A stretch of DNA of 64,000 nt, taken from Bradyrhizobium rifense (lineage in GTDB: Bacteria; Pseudomonadota; Alphaproteobacteria; Rhizobiales; Xanthobacteraceae). How positions within the stretch are numbered: position 1 is the first letter of the stretch; each line of letters starts with the position of its first letter. Location: the NCBI RefSeq assembly GCF_008123425.1, contig NZ_VSSS01000062.1, positions 50,629-114,628 of the forward strand. Reading direction: 5' to 3'. A program made the translations under genes and the position numbers. Shown in pieces: positions 1 to 7,979 of the stretch. The notes under the pieces were generated by a model. That model did not search any database. It had not been told where the DNA came from and saw only the letters and a list, made by a program, of their open reading frames with translations.

Positions 1-1464
1 GCCGCAACTCGACAGGAGATTCAACCGGTCCCAACCCATATCGGGTATGTAAGTGTAGACCCTGCGGGGCATGCCCATGAGTCCGAGAAAATGCATCGGG
101 AAGAACGCGACATTGAAGCCTACGAACGCAAGCCAGAAATTCCACCGCCCCAGTCTCTCGCTCAACATGCGGCCACTGATCTTCGGGAACCAGTAGTAGA
201 CGGCCCCGATCAGCGGAAACACCGCTCCGCCGATCAGCACGTAATGGAAGTGGGCGACCACAAAGTAAGTGTCGTGCACCTGGGTATCGATCGGGACCGA
301 AGCCACCATCACGCCGGAAAGCCCGCCGATCACGAAGACCACGATGAAGCCGAGCACGAACAACAGGGGGGTACGGTAGACCGGTCGTCCATCCCATAAC
401 GTTGCAAGCCAGCAGAAGATCTGGAGCCCGCTCGGGACCGCAATGAGCATGCTGTTGGCGGTGAACAGCGCCGCGCCAAGCTGCGGCAGTCCCGTCACGA
501 ACATATGGTGCACCCACAGCCCGAACGACAGAAAGCCGGTCGCAATCAGGGAAAGCACGATCACGGGATATCCAATCACTGGCCTGCGGGCAAACGTGGC
601 GAGAATCATGGATGCCATGCCGGTCGCAGGCAGGAAGATGATGTAGACCTCGGGATGTCCGAAGAACCAGAACAAATGCTGCCACAGCAGCACGTGCCCG
701 CCGGCCGCCGGGTCGAAGAAATGCGTGTTGACGAGCCGGTCGAGGATCAGCGAGGTCGATGCGATCATGATGGAAGGCATCGCGAACATCACCAGGAAAG
801 AGGTCACCAGCATCGACCAGACGAAGATGGGGATGCGGTCGAGCGTCATGCCAGGTGCGCGCAGCTTGAAGACGGTGACGACGATCTCCACGGCGACTGC
901 AAGCGCGGCGACTTCGGTAAACGTGATCATCTGCGCCCAGACGTCGGCGCGTTTACTGGGCGTGAACTGGAGGTTCGAAAGAGGGACGTAGGCGAACCAG
1001 CCGACATCAGGGCCGACGTTGAAGATGAAGGAAATCCACAGAAAGCATCCGCCAAACAAGAACATCCAATAGCTGAACGCATTGAGGCGCGGAAACGCAA
1101 TATTCCGAGTCCCGACCATCAGCGGCACGAGATAGACGGCAAAGGCCTCCATGACGGGCACGGCGAACAGGAACATCATGGTCGAGCCGTGCATCGTGAA
1201 GACCTGGTTGTAAAGGTCCGCCGACAGGACGTGTTTCTCGGCGCCCGCCAGCTGAACGCGCATGAGGAGCGCGAGAGCGCCACCGAGAAACAGGAATACA
1301 AAAGCCGTAAGGATGTAGCGCCGGCCAATGACCTTGTGATCAACCGAGGTAAGGGCGCCGATCAAGCCTGACGGGGTTCGCCAGATCCTGTCGAGCCGGG
1401 TCGAGAGTTGCAATCCGTCCAGAACATCATCGCGCAATTCTTTGTGCTGGGTGACCAGGGTCAC
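1..1464 (-). CDS. ctaD: Cytochrome c oxidase subunit I (partial, 3' end outside window)
   Basis: This is the catalytic haem-copper subunit of an aa3/caa3-type terminal oxidase in the cytoplasmic membrane; 488 codons are present and the frame is still open at base 1. Visible family motifs include MHGSTMMFLFAVP (haem ligand His), WFFGHPEVYIIFLP (CuB His-Tyr region), LWVHHMFVTG (CuB histidines) and HDTYFVVAHFHYV (haem a3 and haem a ligands). The start is a GTG whose GTGA overlaps the TGA stop of the upstream subunit II gene, so the two are translationally coupled. It is clearly different from the second subunit I gene at 44.6-46.2 kb, which has YSHPAVYIMILPGMG at the equivalent place. The order II-I matches a coxMN-type operon. 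Function is certain; the exact operon name is not. Confidence 0.93.
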   Translation of the reverse strand, partial: MTLVTQHKELRDDVLDGLQLSTRLDRIWRTPSGLIGALTSVDHKVIGRRYILTAFVFLFLGGALALLMRVQLAGAEKHVLSADLYNQVFTMHGSTMMFLFAVPVMEAFAVYLVPLMVGTRNIAFPRLNAFSYWMFLFGGCFLWISFIFNVGPDVGWFAYVPLSNLQFTPSKRADVWAQMITFTEVAALAVAVEIVVTVFKLRAPGMTLDRIPIFVWSMLVTSFLVMFAMPSIMIASTSLILDRLVNTHFFDPAAGGHVLLWQHLFWFFGHPEVYIIFLPATGMASMILATFARRPVIGYPVIVLSLIATGFLSFGLWVHHMFVTGLPQLGAALFTANSMLIAVPSGLQIFCWLATLWDGRPVYRTPLLFVLGFIVVFVIGGLSGVMVASVPIDTQVHDTYFVVAHFHYVLIGGAVFPLIGAVYYWFPKISGRMLSERLGRWNFWLAFVGFNVAFFPMHFLGLMGMPRRVYTYIPDMGWDRLNLLSSCG

Positions 1465-2471
1465 TTGAGCTGCTCCAAATAATGATGGATCGCGATGAGT
1501 TCATCTGACTGCAACGGCATCTGCGGCATAAGATTGCCGGGTTTGATGTGCTGTGGATCGGCAAGCCATGCGCCCAGGGTTGCCGAGTTGAGGGGTAACG
1601 TACCTGCCGCAATTGTCGTTCGGCTGCCGATATGCGTCAGGTCTGGCCCGAGCTGGCCGCCAGCAAGCGTGCCGCGAACGGTGTGGCAGAGCGCGCAGCC
1701 GCGCGCGCGAAATAAATCTTCGCCCTGTTTTGCCAGCGGATCGACGGGGCTGCCTGCACTCTGGTTTTCGTGCTCGCGCCAACGCCTGAATTCATCTTGC
1801 GGCAGCGCGATCACCGAGAATGCCATGTGCGCGTGCTGCAACCCACAGAACTCGGCGCATTGGCCGCGATAGATGCCCGCCGTCTTCGCCGTGAACTGGA
1901 TCTCGTTCTGCTGTCCCGTGATCAGGTCCATTTTTCCCGTGAGACTAGGGACCCAAAAACTATGGATCACGTCGGCCGATTCCAGTTGCACTCTCACAGG
2001 TTGCTCGATCGGGATCCGAATCTCGTTTGCCGTGACGAAACTCAAATGCGGGCTGTCCGCCTCATAAAGAACTTCCCACCACCATTGATGCCCAGTGATC
2101 TTCAGGGTGAGCGCGTTGGGGTCCTTCGCGAACACACTGCGCTGTCCGGCGTAGCTGACCACGGATAGCGCAAGCACGATGATGATCGTTGCTATCCCGA
2201 GCCCAAGGACAACCTGCCCGGCACGGTTCTCAAACGGCGGATCGAGCGCGAGTGCATGTTGAGAAGGTGAGGGCCGGCGCAGCAGGCCTGCGGCGAGAAC
2301 GACCACGACCGCAATCCACACGATTGCTGCGACGACCAGGAACACGACAAATGTGCGGAGAATGTCTGCGGATTGCAGCGCGTGAGGGTCCAACGTAGAT
2401 TGCCGCCCGGCGCAAGCACCGAGTGGCCAAGCCGCAAATAGCACAAGACCCGCTCTCATCCGTGAAGGCAT
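1461..2471 (-). CDS. coxB: Cytochrome c oxidase subunit II with fused cytochrome c domain (caa3 type)
   Basis: This subunit accepts electrons for the oxidase. Residues 1-20 form a lipoprotein signal ending in the lipobox LGAC (Cys20). Two membrane helices follow near residues 37-64 and 88-105. The CuA domain carries the expected ligands His170, Cys205, Glu207, Cys209, His213 and Met216 (CAEFC motif). A C-terminal cytochrome c domain has CALCH at 259-263 and a likely axial Met315 in NLMP. The fused haem domain makes this a caa3-type enzyme that can carry its own electron donor. The stop overlaps the subunit I start. A GGAAC-N16-GGTT stress-type promoter lies just upstream, suggesting expression in the general stress response or stationary phase. 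Confidence 0.95.
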   Translation of the reverse strand: MPSRMRAGLVLFAAWPLGACAGRQSTLDPHALQSADILRTFVVFLVVAAIVWIAVVVVLAAGLLRRPSPSQHALALDPPFENRAGQVVLGLGIATIIIVLALSVVSYAGQRSVFAKDPNALTLKITGHQWWWEVLYEADSPHLSFVTANEIRIPIEQPVRVQLESADVIHSFWVPSLTGKMDLITGQQNEIQFTAKTAGIYRGQCAEFCGLQHAHMAFSVIALPQDEFRRWREHENQSAGSPVDPLAKQGEDLFRARGCALCHTVRGTLAGGQLGPDLTHIGSRTTIAAGTLPLNSATLGAWLADPQHIKPGNLMPQMPLQSDELIAIHHYLEQLK

Positions 2472-2500
2472 TGGTGGTTAGAGACGCTCCGCCTCCTCGG

Positions 2501-2525
2501 AACCGGCGATAGGTACAAAGGTTCC
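2501..2525 (-). promoter_or_regulatory. EcfG-type promoter of the first oxidase operon
   Basis: On the minus strand GGAAC (2521-2525) is followed after 16 nt by GGTT (2501-2504), about 30 nt before the subunit II start codon. The element is palindromic (GGAACC...GGTTCC), so the same match exists on the plus strand, where no close gene follows. One mismatch from the CGTT consensus. Confidence 0.55.
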
Positions 2526-2554
2526 TATTTGGGACGACGTGGCCGCAACCGGCC

Positions 2555-2680
2555 CTAAAGCGGCGGCCACCCTTTGACCGCGATAGTGATAGCTGCATCC
2601 CCGACCGCCATCAGCAGGAGCACGAGGGCGATAGCGACGATCGCCCCTGGCTGAGCGAGAGCACGTAGATTTTCGAACAT
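2555..2680 (-). CDS. 41-residue putative membrane protein
   Basis: This short frame encodes a short polar N-terminus, then one strongly hydrophobic segment (GAIVAIALVLLLMAVGDAA, residues about 12-30) and the tail GWPPL. It resembles a single-pass small membrane protein. It lies upstream of the oxidase subunit II gene on the same strand, about 84 nt away. A GGAAC-N16-CATT promoter ends 33 nt before the ATG, which is the main support for it being a gene. The frame is open further upstream, but the promoter position favours this ATG. The ribosome binding site is weak. I know no family for it; a small oxidase-associated subunit is possible but unproven. Confidence 0.45.
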   Translation of the reverse strand: MFENLRALAQPGAIVAIALVLLLMAVGDAAITIAVKGWPPL

Positions 2681-2712
2681 GATGCCGCTATGTCCATGGA
2701 CCTGCTCCGAAG

Positions 2713-2737
2713 AATGATTGCGGAAACGAGTGGTTCC
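2713..2737 (-). promoter_or_regulatory. EcfG-type promoter of the 41-residue membrane protein
   Basis: Minus-strand GGAAC (2733-2737), 16-nt spacer, CATT (2713-2716). One mismatch from the CGTT -10 consensus. The predicted transcript start falls about 25-30 nt before the ATG at 2680. Confidence 0.45.
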
Positions 2738-2808
2738 AAGTGTTGAAGCAGTGGCGGTCGGCAGACTCATCTGGTCCAGACGCGCCATCACAAGCCGCCT
2801 GTCGCTGA

Positions 2809-2833
2809 GGAACCTTCAAATTCACGTCTGGTT
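2809..2833 (+). promoter_or_regulatory. EcfG-type promoter of the iron permease-like gene
   Basis: GGAAC (2809-2813), 16-nt spacer, GGTT (2830-2833). The expected transcript start lies at about 2840, on or beside the ATG at 2841, which would make the mRNA leaderless. Confidence 0.5.
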
Positions 2834-2840
2834 GGGCGTC

Positions 2841-3164
2841 ATGGCTTTCAAGGAAATCAGCAATGGGTTGACCCAGCTCGGCGTGCTGACGGCCAGGCCG
2901 GCAGCGTTCATCCTTTACCTCGTTTACTGCCTGCTGTGGCTATGCTTTGGCAACGGCCTGGAGTGGCATTCGCTGGCCACACTCGCGACGTGGGGAATGA
3001 CACTGGTTATTCAGCGCGCGGAGCACCGGGACACGCAGGCCATTCACGCCAAGCTCGATGAGTTGCTCAAGGTTCACGGAGACGCAAAGAACGATCTCAT
3101 GGATGTTGATGAGAAGGACGCCGAAGAGGTAGAGCAGGAGCGATTGCGCGTGCGCGCTTCCTAA
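2841..3164 (+). CDS. Low-affinity iron permease family protein
   Basis: A 107-residue protein of the family named for yeast low-affinity Fe permease (PF04120). It has two hydrophobic segments (about residues 20-42 and 50-65), then the family hallmark WGMTLVIQRAEHRDTQAIH and a charged C-terminal tail. In bacteria the transport role is not proven; several members are stress-induced small membrane proteins. The frame is open back to a TTG at 2718, but homologues begin close to the ATG at 2841 (short amphipathic N-terminus, then RPAAF). A stress-type promoter ends 8 nt before this ATG and there is no Shine-Dalgarno sequence. Confidence 0.8.
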   Translation: MAFKEISNGLTQLGVLTARPAAFILYLVYCLLWLCFGNGLEWHSLATLATWGMTLVIQRAEHRDTQAIHAKLDELLKVHGDAKNDLMDVDEKDAEEVEQERLRVRAS

Positions 3165-3220
3165 GCGGGACAACCGAGCATGTCCAAGCGACCGAGGCAG
3201 AGGGGCCGTTCCCCGGGGGA

Positions 3221-3736
3221 TTAGCGGGACAGCCGGCGAATTGTTTTGATCGCACGGTTGGGACCATGCCATCCCAGAAAACTGAGCTCTTTATTCTCCA
3301 ACGCATTGGTTGCGCGAAAGAACTGCTCGAGCTCTTCGCGGCCATGCGATGGCAGATCCCGAATATCCCTAAGATCGGCTTCGAGGGGCGAACGGTCGGG
3401 GACTGCGAATACGCGGTCATTCCTTTCCACCCGGCCTTGGCTCTTCTGCTGGACCTCCAGTATCCCGATCGGCCTGCATTTCAAGACCACGCCGGGATAG
3501 GTCTTGGCATCGTGAATGATGAGTACATCGAGCGGATCGCCATCTTCCGCTTTGGTGGATGGAATGAAGCCCCAATCATAGGGGTAGGTGAGCCCCGCCA
3601 TGAGCGGCTTCGCCAATGTAAAGGCACCGAGCTTGGGATCGAAGTCAAGCTTGCACGAACTTCCACGCGGCGTCTCGACGACCGCATGGAGATTGTTCTT
3701 GTCAGCCCAGCTGGGCAAGCTCAAGAGATCCGTCAT
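3221..3736 (-). CDS. ppa: Inorganic pyrophosphatase, family I
   Basis: A soluble enzyme that hydrolyses pyrophosphate to two phosphates, pulling forward nucleotide-sugar and nucleic acid synthesis. The Mg-binding signature EDGDPLDVLIIHD is intact, with the Asp residues of the DxDPxD motif, and the upstream LTYPYDWGFIPST segment is typical. About 171 residues from the ATG at 3736, normal for the family; an upstream start at 3775 would add 13 residues. It sits alone between convergent and parallel neighbours. Many genomes keep a separate housekeeping ppa, so this may be a second copy; its divergence from the common bacterial form is noticeable, for example in the C-terminal half. Confidence 0.92.
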   Translation of the reverse strand: MTDLLSLPSWADKNNLHAVVETPRGSSCKLDFDPKLGAFTLAKPLMAGLTYPYDWGFIPSTKAEDGDPLDVLIIHDAKTYPGVVLKCRPIGILEVQQKSQGRVERNDRVFAVPDRSPLEADLRDIRDLPSHGREELEQFFRATNALENKELSFLGWHGPNRAIKTIRRLSR

Positions 3737-3820
3737 TGAATGGACCCCGCCAGGGGCTGAGATCGGCGCGGACATTGCGCCGATCTCATCATTATCTTTC
3801 AGTTAGAATCGGAACGGGGC

Positions 3821-3889
3821 TCTAGCTTCTTGTTTTGACGCGTTTTCTTTACGCAACCGGTATCCACTTCGCTCGAAAACGCTCTAGGA
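3821..3889. repeat. Probable dispersed intergenic repeat
   Basis: The segment begins and ends with the same CTCTAG-type heptamer and contains the core ACCGGTATCCACTTCGCTCG. I recall near-identical intergenic elements scattered through Bradyrhizobium genomes. The right end supplies the stop codon of the Mn-catalase gene. Only one copy was noticed in this window, so the repeat status rests on memory. Confidence 0.4.
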
Positions 3890-5158
3890 TTCGGCCTGCT
3901 CCAAAGTCGCGGGCATTTTGGCCACGGACATGAGCGATCGCGCAACCTGATTGAGTAACACATCAGCATTCTCTTCCTCGGCGAGCGATTTGGACAGCAG
4001 TGCCACGACCGCACTGTGCCGGAGTTGCTGCGCGAGATTCCGGGCGGTGGTGTAGCCGGCCATTTCATAGTGCTCGACCCGCTGAGCGGCAGCGATCAGC
4101 GCGAGGTCGGCCGCCGCGTCTTCCTTGTCCTCGCTCTCCTCCATGACCTCCTTGCCTTCCTCGATAAGGCCCATCATGCCTTTGCAAGGCTTGGCGCGGG
4201 CATTCTCGCCGAGTAGCTCGAAGCACTGATTGATACGGTCGATCTGCTCTTCCGTTTCGCCCAGATGCTGCTCTAAAAGTTCCCGCAACTGATCGAACCG
4301 GGCAGTTTGCGCCATTTTTGGCAGAGCTTTGGTGAGCTGCTTCTCTGCATGCAGGATGTCCCTCAGTTCGTGCAAGAGGAGCTCGGTCAGGCCGGCCTCG
4401 TCAGCCGGGGGTGAGCTTTCGGTGACGATGGGCGTCGCGGTGCCGGGCTCGGCAGTCTGCAGGGCCGGCGAGTCGGTAAATACCCATTCGCCACCCTCAT
4501 TCCATGGACCGCGCGTGTCGATCTCGCCGTGGTCGCCCGCCCCGGTGGAGTCATTGAAGAACTGATTGACCAGACCCGGAGTCGGTGCAATCCGCCCAAT
4601 ACTGAACGCCGGCTTTGATAGACTCTCGAGCGCGGCGGCAAATGCCTTCATATGCGTGATCTCGCGCGTCATCAGAAACTGCAATGCATCCTTGGAACCG
4701 GCGTCGTCGCAGAAATTAATCAGCCGCTCGTAGACAATCTTCGCACGGGCTTCGGCCGCGATATTGCTTCGGAGATCGACGTCAAGTTCGCCGGTGATCT
4801 TGAGATAGTCGGCAGTCCAGGGATTTCCTTGGGAGTTGAACAAGTTCACCCCTCCGCCGCCGGCAATTGCGATGAGCGGATCCGTCTCCGCGGCTTGGCG
4901 GTCGAATTTCGACGGCGCCAGATGCATTCGCGCGAGACAGCCGACGACTTCCAAATGGCTCAATTCTTCCGTGCCGATGTCCATCAGCAGGTCCTTGCGA
5001 TCGGGGTCTTCGCAATTGAGGCCCTGAATGGAATACTGCATTGCGGCCGCGAGTTCGCCGTTGGCGCCGCCGAATTGCTCTAGCAGCATATTGCCAAAGC
5101 GTGGATCGGGTTCATCGACACGGACGGTGAACATGAGCTTCTTGACGTGGTGATACAT
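3884..5158 (-). CDS. Manganese catalase fused to a DUF892 ferritin-like domain
   Basis: The 424-residue protein joins two four-helix-bundle domains. Residues 1 to about 200 form a dimanganese (non-haem) catalase that dismutates hydrogen peroxide; ligand candidates Glu35, Glu65, His68, Glu136 and His169 sit at positions matching the known family. After a loop rich in Gly, Pro and Thr, residues about 255-415 form a DUF892 (YciE/YciF) ferritin-like domain beginning LTELLLHELRDILHAEKQL. The start MYHHVKKLMFTVRVDEP is the family norm, so the ATG at 5158 is preferred over an upstream extension. A perfect EcfG promoter (GGAAC-N16-CGTT) lies just upstream. Single gene, likely an oxidative and general stress protein. 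Confidence 0.9.
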   Translation of the reverse strand: MYHHVKKLMFTVRVDEPDPRFGNMLLEQFGGANGELAAAMQYSIQGLNCEDPDRKDLLMDIGTEELSHLEVVGCLARMHLAPSKFDRQAAETDPLIAIAGGGGVNLFNSQGNPWTADYLKITGELDVDLRSNIAAEARAKIVYERLINFCDDAGSKDALQFLMTREITHMKAFAAALESLSKPAFSIGRIAPTPGLVNQFFNDSTGAGDHGEIDTRGPWNEGGEWVFTDSPALQTAEPGTATPIVTESSPPADEAGLTELLLHELRDILHAEKQLTKALPKMAQTARFDQLRELLEQHLGETEEQIDRINQCFELLGENARAKPCKGMMGLIEEGKEVMEESEDKEDAAADLALIAAAQRVEHYEMAGYTTARNLAQQLRHSAVVALLSKSLAEEENADVLLNQVARSLMSVAKMPATLEQAES

Positions 5159-5193
5159 GGGAATCCCGGGGCAGGAGGAGTGGATCACGCGAC

Positions 5194-5218
5194 AACGGCG
5201 CCCCCACTGCTTCGTTCC
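5194..5218 (-). promoter_or_regulatory. EcfG promoter of Mn-catalase
   Basis: Minus-strand GGAAC (5214-5218), 16 nt, CGTT (5194-5197): a perfect match. A second GGAAC lies 16 nt upstream (5230-5234). Confidence 0.7.
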
Positions 5219-5263
5219 TGTAAGGCTTCGTTCCTATGGCTCTATTGGGACGCCCGCTGAACC

Positions 5264-6856
5264 TCACGGCCGGTCGAGTTCGATTATCAGACCTTCATTG
5301 GCTCGCAGGAGGACAGAGATCGGTTGGGCAGCTGGTGTGGACCAGTCCAGGTGCGTCGACAGGAGCACATTCCCGCGACAATCCCCTTCAAACTTGCGCG
5401 GCTCGGCCGCGATGTTGAGGACAATGAGCAGTTCGCTTTGGTCCAGAGATCGCTTGAACGCCAGGACATCGTTACGGGCACGGACCGGGTGGTACTCGCC
5501 GCGCTGCAGGGCCGGGTGTGCTCGCCTTAGCGCGATGAGGCTCCGGAACAGATGCAGGATAGAGCGTTCATCGCCTCGTTGCTGGTCGACGTTGCGGGCG
5601 CCATCTGTCTCCAATGGTAACCAGGGCTCACCGGTCGTGAAGCCGCCCGCTGGGCTGTCGTCCCACCGCATCGGAGCCCGCTCGGGATCGCGGCAGAGAC
5701 CGTACCCTTTGACGAGCTTCTCGAAGGGATCATCGATGCGATCATCCGGGATATGAACCCGTTCACGGCCGATCTCGTCGCCCATGAAGAAGAAAGGCGT
5801 CCCTTTCAGCGTCATCAACAACATCGCCAACGTGCGCAGCGGCGCTTGTCCGATCGAGCTTGCGATGCGCTGCTTGTCGTGGCCTCCGATGACCCAGACC
5901 GGCCAGGCGCCCTCGGGCAGAGCATTCAAGTAAGCGTCGATCGCGGCTTGCAATGCGAGCACGTCCCAAGGGCAATCGAGCAATGCGAAATTGAGCGGGA
6001 GATGGAGACGCGGCCGCTCGGTTCCATAGAAATGACCAATGCGGTCCGTCTTGCCCTGAACTTCCCCGCATAGCAGCCTGCTGTCGTAGCCATCGATCAC
6101 TTCGCGAATGAACTCGATACATCGCATCGTTTCTGGCCGATCGTCGGTGAAAACCGGCGTGAAGCGCTGCGGCGGCGGCTTGTCTTGGCCTTTTGGGGCC
6201 GGCGGATTGTCGCGGAGGAGGTGATCCTTGATCAAGACGGCGCTGGCGTCGACCCGAAATCCATCGATGCCGCGATCCAGCCAGAACCGCATGACGTCTG
6301 CAATGGCCGCCCGGAGATCGGGATTTCGCCAGTTCAGGTCAGGTTGCTCGACCAAAAACGAATGGTAGTAATATTGGCCTCTTGCGTCGCACCATTCCCA
6401 AGCGCTGCCACCGAAGCGGCTGAGCCAATTGTTGGGCGGAGCACCTGTCTCAGCCGGCTCCGCCCAGACGTACCAATCGGCCTTTGGATTGTCGCGAGAG
6501 GCACTGCTTTTCACGAACCAATCGTGATCACGGGACGTGTGGTTCGGCACGAGATCGAGAATGAGCTTGATGCCCAGCTCGTGCAACTTGGCGATCAGGC
6601 GATCCATATCTTCAAGGCTGCCAAACGTGGAGTCGATGGTCCGAAAGTCGGAAATGTCGTAACCGAAGTCGCGAAAGGGACTTTTGTAGATCGGCGTGAG
6701 CCAGACTGCGTCGACGCCGAGCCAGGTGAGGTACTCGATGCGCGAGATGAGGCCGGGCAGGTCTCCCTTGCCGTCGCCATTGGAGTCCTGGAAAGAAATC
6801 GGTGCCAGTTCGTAGATGACTGCGGACTTCCACCAATCGCCTGTGGCTTTATTCAT
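5264..6856 (-). CDS. GH13 alpha-glucosidase / transglucosidase
   Basis: A 530-residue alpha-amylase-superfamily enzyme, probably cytoplasmic because no signal peptide is seen. The beta/alpha barrel starts with WWKSAVIYELAPISFQDSNG. The catalytic triad is visible as Asp203 (DGFRVDAS), Glu265 (LLCGEVQG) and Asp327 (VIGGHDKQR). The substrate loop matches oligo-1,6-glucosidase and alpha-glucosidase subfamilies rather than trehalose synthase, but specificity cannot be fixed. It is the last gene of the glycan operon running from 15881, so it may transfer or remove alpha-glucosyl units on the product. The ATG at 6856 is preferred; a TTG at 6919 would overlap the upstream gene by 20 nt. Confidence 0.88.
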   Translation of the reverse strand: MNKATGDWWKSAVIYELAPISFQDSNGDGKGDLPGLISRIEYLTWLGVDAVWLTPIYKSPFRDFGYDISDFRTIDSTFGSLEDMDRLIAKLHELGIKLILDLVPNHTSRDHDWFVKSSASRDNPKADWYVWAEPAETGAPPNNWLSRFGGSAWEWCDARGQYYYHSFLVEQPDLNWRNPDLRAAIADVMRFWLDRGIDGFRVDASAVLIKDHLLRDNPPAPKGQDKPPPQRFTPVFTDDRPETMRCIEFIREVIDGYDSRLLCGEVQGKTDRIGHFYGTERPRLHLPLNFALLDCPWDVLALQAAIDAYLNALPEGAWPVWVIGGHDKQRIASSIGQAPLRTLAMLLMTLKGTPFFFMGDEIGRERVHIPDDRIDDPFEKLVKGYGLCRDPERAPMRWDDSPAGGFTTGEPWLPLETDGARNVDQQRGDERSILHLFRSLIALRRAHPALQRGEYHPVRARNDVLAFKRSLDQSELLIVLNIAAEPRKFEGDCRGNVLLSTHLDWSTPAAQPISVLLRANEGLIIELDRP

Positions 6857-6899
6857 GAAGAAGCTTCGCCGCGCTATCTCTTCCCGAACGTCCGTGGTC

Positions 6900-7967
6900 T
6901 CATGAACGCTGATCTGCAATCGTCAATCTGCCGCGTGCCATCCGTCCCGTCTTTCTGGGCGCGATTGCCGGCACAAGTGCTGGCGCATCGGTCGCGATGC
7001 GAAGCGCAAAATAGGCGATCGTCGCCTGAAGCCCGTCTTTCAGCGGCACGCGCGGGCGCCAGCCCAACGACCGTTCGGCCGTTTCAATGACAGGCTTGCG
7101 ACGCTTGGGATCATCCTTTGGCAGCGCCTCGAAGCGGAGCGGGGAGTCCGAATGTGTGTATGACAGGACCTCACGGGCAATGGCTTCGATCGTAACCTCA
7201 TGCGGGTTTCCCAGATTACATGGACCGGTGACGGAGGCCGGGCTCTCCATCAGCAGCTGTAATCCCCGCACAAGATCTTCGACGAAGCAGAAACTCCTGG
7301 TCTGAGTTCCGCGTCCATAGATCGTGATGGGTTCTCCCCGCAATGCCTGCACAATGAAGTTCGAGACGACCCGACCGTCATTTTCGAGCATGCGCGGTCC
7401 ATAGGTGTTGAAGATGCGGGCGATTTTGATCTCGACGCCGTACATCCGGTGGTAGTCGAACATCAAGGTCTCTGCCGCCCGTTTGCCCTCATCATAGCAT
7501 GCTCGTGGGCCGATCGGATTGACGTTGCCCAGATAGGACTCGGGCTGCGGATGGATTTCGGGATCGCCGTAGACCTCGCTGGTCGACGCTTGAAGCACGC
7601 GGGCTCCTTTCTGACGCGCCAATTCGAGGATGTTCAGGGTCCCGATGACGCACGTCTTCATCGTACCGATCGGATCCTTTTGGTAGTGGCGCGGCGAGGC
7701 CGGGCAGGCCAGGCTGTAGATCCGGTTGACGTCCTCGTCGATCTCAAGCGGCTCACGTACGTCATGCTCGATGAAGTGGAAATTCGGATGGTTGAGCAGA
7801 GGCCTGATATTGTCCGTCGTCCCGGTGAACAGGTTGTCGACACAGATCACTCTGTGGCCGCGCTGTAGCAAGGCGTCGCAGAGATGCGATCCGATAAAGC
7901 CGGCGCCTCCGGCAATCAAAACGGCGGAGCCGCTACGGGGCGCATTGATGCGGGTCTGGAACGTCAT
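6900..7967 (-). CDS. UDP-glucuronate decarboxylase-like SDR (UDP-xylose synthase type)
   Basis: Extended short-chain dehydrogenase, 355 residues. It has the NAD-binding GGAGFIGSHL near residue 20, the UXS hallmark LACPASPRHYQKDPI, the Ser-Tyr-Lys set as STSEVYGDP and YDEGKRAAE, and RIFNTYGPRM. Family members convert UDP-glucuronate to UDP-xylose, a pentose donor. The start has a good Shine-Dalgarno (GGGAGAG). It follows the CgeB-like gene by 12 nt. A pentosyl donor fits with four glycosyltransferases and a phosphopentomutase in the same cluster. UDP-apiose or other decarboxylation products cannot be excluded. Confidence 0.88.
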   Translation of the reverse strand: MTFQTRINAPRSGSAVLIAGGAGFIGSHLCDALLQRGHRVICVDNLFTGTTDNIRPLLNHPNFHFIEHDVREPLEIDEDVNRIYSLACPASPRHYQKDPIGTMKTCVIGTLNILELARQKGARVLQASTSEVYGDPEIHPQPESYLGNVNPIGPRACYDEGKRAAETLMFDYHRMYGVEIKIARIFNTYGPRMLENDGRVVSNFIVQALRGEPITIYGRGTQTRSFCFVEDLVRGLQLLMESPASVTGPCNLGNPHEVTIEAIAREVLSYTHSDSPLRFEALPKDDPKRRKPVIETAERSLGWRPRVPLKDGLQATIAYFALRIATDAPALVPAIAPRKTGRMARGRLTIADQRS

Positions 7968-7979
7968 GGTACTCTCCCT

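Noticed and set aside
505..1371. Long plus-strand frame over oxidase subunit I
   Set aside because: Charge-rich, His/Arg/Asp-heavy translation without domains; the opposite strand encodes an unmistakable oxidase subunit.
6185..7090. 301-codon plus-strand frame
   Set aside because: Antisense to GH13 and decarboxylase genes, no recognisable domain.
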